NCBI GenBank assembly: GCA_963662355.1
Contig: OY759361.1
Coordinates: forward strand, 558,001-622,000
DNA: 64,000 bases
Direction: 5' to 3'
Source: WTFY01 sp026713925
GTDB taxonomy: Bacteria > Pseudomonadota > Gammaproteobacteria > UBA4575
Made by a program: the position numbers and the translations under genes. The notes under the pieces are model-generated. The model had not been told where the DNA came from, did not search any database, and worked only from the letters and a program-made list of their open reading frames with translations. The first letter of the stretch is position 1. Every line of letters starts with the position of its first letter. Of this stretch, positions 61,467 to 64,000 are shown piece after piece.

Positions 61467-62026
61467 TCGGACCACCCGCTTTCAAGCCTCCACTCGGAGG
61501 AAAAATAACTTTCCAGGCGCAGCGGAAGGGGCAGCCTGTAGGTCAGCAGGCGTGAGCGCAGCTGCACGACATACTTGCTTCCCCGGCTCAGGCTGGAAGT
61601 GTCGGCGATTCGCAGGAAGTGGATGCGCCCCTGGGACATCAGCGCCGAATCCAGATCGGGAAAGGCCCGCACGCTGGCATGGTCCAGGTCTTCAAGGAGG
61701 TACTGCTTGCTGAGCGCATGATATTTCAGCACACGGGAATGCCGGGTACTGGTAACCGTCCGGTTCCAGGTCCACCTGCGCAGGGATTTTACCTGCACCT
61801 CCAGCTCAAAGGGCATGGGAATCCCGTTTTTCAGGGCCTCGGCCACCGGTTCGCTCAAGCGGTAATGAATGTTTGCATGCAGACGCAGTTCGTCCCCGAG
61901 CTGCGTGACGCTCACGTGGTCGATGCGAAAGGCCTCGCTCGTGGCACCCGCCTGGGAGGCCATGCAGATCGCACAGGCCATCAGGACCAGGTACCGGGGG
62001 CAGGCGGTGCAGGGATACAGGGTCAT
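61454..62026 (-). CDS. DUF4390 exported protein
   Basis: 190 residues from MTLYPCTACPRYLVLMACAI; the longer open frame to 62725 is antisense-like overlap with fmt and is rejected. Signal peptide ends near MASQAGA. The mature part (FRIDHVSVTQLGDELRLHAN, FELEVQVKSLRRWTWNRT, RLRLESYFSSEWRLESGW pattern) matches DUF4390, small periplasmic beta-rich proteins found between rsmB and ntrY in many gammaproteobacteria. Function unknown; the conserved position suggests a link to the NtrYX envelope signal. It lies 10 bases after fmt. Confidence 0.85.
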   Translation of the reverse strand: MTLYPCTACPRYLVLMACAICMASQAGATSEAFRIDHVSVTQLGDELRLHANIHYRLSEPVAEALKNGIPMPFELEVQVKSLRRWTWNRTVTSTRHSRVLKYHALSKQYLLEDLDHASVRAFPDLDSALMSQGRIHFLRIADTSSLSRGSKYVVQLRSRLLTYRLPLPLRLESYFSSEWRLESGWSEWPL

Positions 62027-62036
62027 AGCGGTGCCT

Positions 62037-62987
62037 TCAGCTTTCCTGTGAGGCCCTGCTGAAGCATTCTCCTCGCAGGTCATGGGCATTGGTGAAATCA
62101 CGCGCCGGGATGCATTTTCCGCCCGGCAGCTGCAGGGCCGCCACACCCAGCACGCCGTCTCCCGTGGCCACCTCGATGTCCGCCCGGGTGTCCAGGATCG
62201 TGCCCGGGTCGTGCTCACTGTCCCCCGAGGCAAGCCTCGCCTCCCAGACACGCACCCTGCGCTCTCCCAGCCAGGTGCAGGCCACCGGCCAGTCATTGAA
62301 TGCCCGGACCTTGCGTTCGATCTGCACGGCACTGTCGCGCCAGTCGATGTCCGCCTCGGATTTGTCGATCTTGTGTGCATAGGTGACATGCTCCAGGTCC
62401 TGCGACTCGGGTTCAAACCCGTGTTCATCCAGCCCTTCGAGCACGCCGGCAATCTTCCCGGCGGCCATCCCCGCCAGGCGGTCATGCAGGGAGACGGCCG
62501 TATCCCCGGCGCGGATCTCACAGGATTCACGAAGCAGTACCGGCCCGGCATCGAGCTCCTCAACCATGCGCATGATGCAGATCCCGCTGCGGCGGTCTCC
62601 TGCCAGGATGGCGCGCTGGATCGGGGCGGCCCCCCGCCATCTCGGCAACAGCGAGGCATGGATATTGATACAGCCCAGTCTCGGGATGTCCAGGGCGGCA
62701 CCGGGCAGCAGCAGGCCATAGGCACTGACCAGCATCACATCGGCGCCCAGCGTATCCAGACGACGGCATTCCCCTTCCCCGAAATGCCGGGGCTGAAAGA
62801 CAGGAATGCCTTCCTGCAAGGCCACCTCCTTGACCGGGCCCGGGCGCACCGTGCGGCCCCGGCCTGCCGGGCGGTCCGGCCGGGTATAGACGCCCACCAC
62901 CCGGTGGTCACTTGCAATCAGGGCCCGCAGGGCCGTGGCGGCAAATCCGGGGGTTCCTGCAAATACGACCCTAAGACCGGCGGACAC
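62037..62987 (-). CDS. fmt: Methionyl-tRNA formyltransferase
   Basis: 316 residues, the normal length. It formylates initiator Met-tRNA using 10-formyltetrahydrofolate. RVVFAGTPGFAATALRALI, the folate-site signature INIHASLLPRWRGAAPIQRAI and GICIMRMVEELDAGPVL are present, with the C-terminal tRNA-binding OB domain (VRAFNDWPVACTW). It follows def by 35 bases; the two act in sequence on the N-terminal Met. Confidence 0.97.
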   Translation of the reverse strand: MSAGLRVVFAGTPGFAATALRALIASDHRVVGVYTRPDRPAGRGRTVRPGPVKEVALQEGIPVFQPRHFGEGECRRLDTLGADVMLVSAYGLLLPGAALDIPRLGCINIHASLLPRWRGAAPIQRAILAGDRRSGICIMRMVEELDAGPVLLRESCEIRAGDTAVSLHDRLAGMAAGKIAGVLEGLDEHGFEPESQDLEHVTYAHKIDKSEADIDWRDSAVQIERKVRAFNDWPVACTWLGERRVRVWEARLASGDSEHDPGTILDTRADIEVATGDGVLGVAALQLPGGKCIPARDFTNAHDLRGECFSRASQES

Positions 62988-63022
62988 GGTATCTCGTACC
63001 AGCAGGATGCGGGGCGGGTACG

Positions 63023-63565
63023 CTAGCCCGCATGAGTGGGCCGGGGTTCGGGATCACTGGTTGCCTGCCCGGCTTTCTGCGCCTTGAGCAGCTTCTTTTC
63101 AATGCGTTGGCGCTTCAGGGGAGACAGGTAGTCGATGAACAGCTTCCCCTCCAGGTGATCGATTTCATGCTGGATGCACACGGCCAGCAGGCCCTCAGCC
63201 TCCAGCGATACGGCCTTGCCGTCCAGGTCCAGGGCTTCTACCCTGACTCTCTGGGCTCGCTGCACGATGGCAAATGTGTCCGGCACCGACAGGCACCCCT
63301 CCCGCATCTCCTCCTCGCCATCGCGCTCCACGATTTGCGGGTTGATCAGGCAGCGGGGTTCATTCCTGTCTTCCGAGACATCGATCACGGCAATCTGCTG
63401 CAGGATGTTGACCTGGGTGGCAGCCAGTCCGATGCCATGGGCTGCGTACATGGTCTCAAGCATGTCGCCTGCAATCTGGCGCAGTTTATCCCCCACGGCC
63501 TCGACCGGGCACGCCAGCCTGCGTAACCGGGGGTCAGGAAAGTGCAGAATTTCCAGTAATGCCAT
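63023..63565 (-). CDS. def: Peptide deformylase
   Basis: 180 residues. Removes the formyl group from nascent proteins. All three motifs are present: HGIGLAATQV (motif 1), REGCLSVPD (motif 2, metal Cys) and QHEIDHLEGKLF (motif 3, two metal His and catalytic Glu). MALLEILHFPDPRLR is a typical start. First of the def-fmt pair. Confidence 0.97.
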   Translation of the reverse strand: MALLEILHFPDPRLRRLACPVEAVGDKLRQIAGDMLETMYAAHGIGLAATQVNILQQIAVIDVSEDRNEPRCLINPQIVERDGEEEMREGCLSVPDTFAIVQRAQRVRVEALDLDGKAVSLEAEGLLAVCIQHEIDHLEGKLFIDYLSPLKRQRIEKKLLKAQKAGQATSDPEPRPTHAG

Positions 63566-63853
63566 GGTGCTACCAATACGTTATGCGGATACCCTGGTAT
63601 GACCGCGTGACTCATGATCCTGGACCTCCTGGTGAAGGAGGCCAGTACCCGGGAATTCTAGCAAAAATTCAATTGCGGCAACATATTGCATGCCGGCCCG
63701 ACGGGCACCCGACCACCGGTGCAGGCACATGCCAGGGGAGGCGCATCGGTGCGCGATGGCTGGCGGGGCGCAGGCACCGGGGCCATTGTGGAGCCGGTTG
63801 AACCCGCCGGGAGGATTCAACCGGAAGTCCATGCTGTTGCCGGGTGTACCCGC

Positions 63854-64000
63854 CTAGAACGCGTACTTGAGGTTCATGCTGACGGCAAACATTTCAATAT
63901 CGTCGATCTTCATGCTACCGCTCACATGCTCCCGGTCGCCTCCGCCCGCCTGCTCCGGCGTGCGCAGGTAGGGTGGATGACCACGCAACGGATCCCATAC
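63854..64000 (-). CDS. Outer-membrane beta-barrel protein, C-terminal end
   Basis: The last 48 codons of a minus-strand gene entering from the right edge. It ends KIDDIEMFAVSMNLKYAF before a TAG at 63854. Alternating polar/hydrophobic strands and the terminal aromatic Phe suggest an outer-membrane barrel. The Gly-rich stretch AGGGDREHVSGS would be an exposed loop. Family not identifiable from this part. The 288 bases up to def show only an imperfect hairpin near 63618-63645. Confidence 0.55.
   Translation of the reverse strand, partial: VWDPLRGHPPYLRTPEQAGGGDREHVSGSMKIDDIEMFAVSMNLKYAF

Overview
The window reads as chromosome of a GC-rich Gram-negative gammaproteobacterium, with housekeeping blocks separated by lower-GC accessory DNA. 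Support for this includes the run hisB-hisH-hisA-hisF-hisE followed by tatABC and gpmI, the run def-fmt-DUF4390-ntrY-ntrX-trkA-trkH, beta-barrel porins ending in Phe, TonB receptors and autotransporters. I cannot name a genus.

Layout. 1-3516 (minus): four genes of the replication/partition module of a PFGI-1/SPI-7-type integrative conjugative element (ParB, DUF2857, PFL_4669 family, DUF3577), cut by the window edge. 4272-8523: a porin and its inverted, 5'-deleted copy, each with the same terminator hairpin, around a small exported protein and a HigA antitoxin relic. 8616-9704: a tyrosine recombinase. 10565-13394: a surface-lipoprotein-like gene, two tiny genes and glutamate dehydrogenase. 13717-18408: an HTH-Fic protein with a changed catalytic motif, a sterol-reductase-like membrane enzyme, an AbiEi/AbiEii toxin-antitoxin pair and a small Cys-rich protein. 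18587-32032: an SDR, a lipidated subtilase autotransporter, a methyltransferase, a second autotransporter with a Pro/Glu/Asp linker, IS and lipoprotein debris, and a TonB receptor. 32127-32542: a Fic relic. 32624-40521: gpmI, tatCBA, his genes, dtd and pip. 40661-43950: an integrase relic, hipBA and IS3 debris. 45408-53986: the most interesting block. 54204-64000: an IS1595 relic, a methyltransferase, trkH, trkA, ntrX, ntrY, DUF4390, fmt, def and the end of an outer-membrane protein.

The block at 45408-53986 looks like a surface-lipoprotein secretion locus of the Slam (type XI) kind. A TPR plus beta-barrel protein (47878-49245) is surrounded by four lipoproteins with TbpB-like C-terminal barrels. 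Two of these carry an unusual alanine-rich heptad stalk of about 125 residues between the lipid anchor and the barrel. A fifth relative lies at 10565 and a truncated one at 28669. A lipidated S8 autotransporter (19677-22283) resembles NalP in architecture and could act on such lipoproteins, although that link is inference.

Accessory stretches are littered with broken genes (porin, higA, fic, integrase, IS3 twice, IS1595, a lipoprotein, an autotransporter 3' end, a small frameshifted gene). This points to repeated insertion and decay. Several toxin-antitoxin-type operons have clear palindromes in their promoters.
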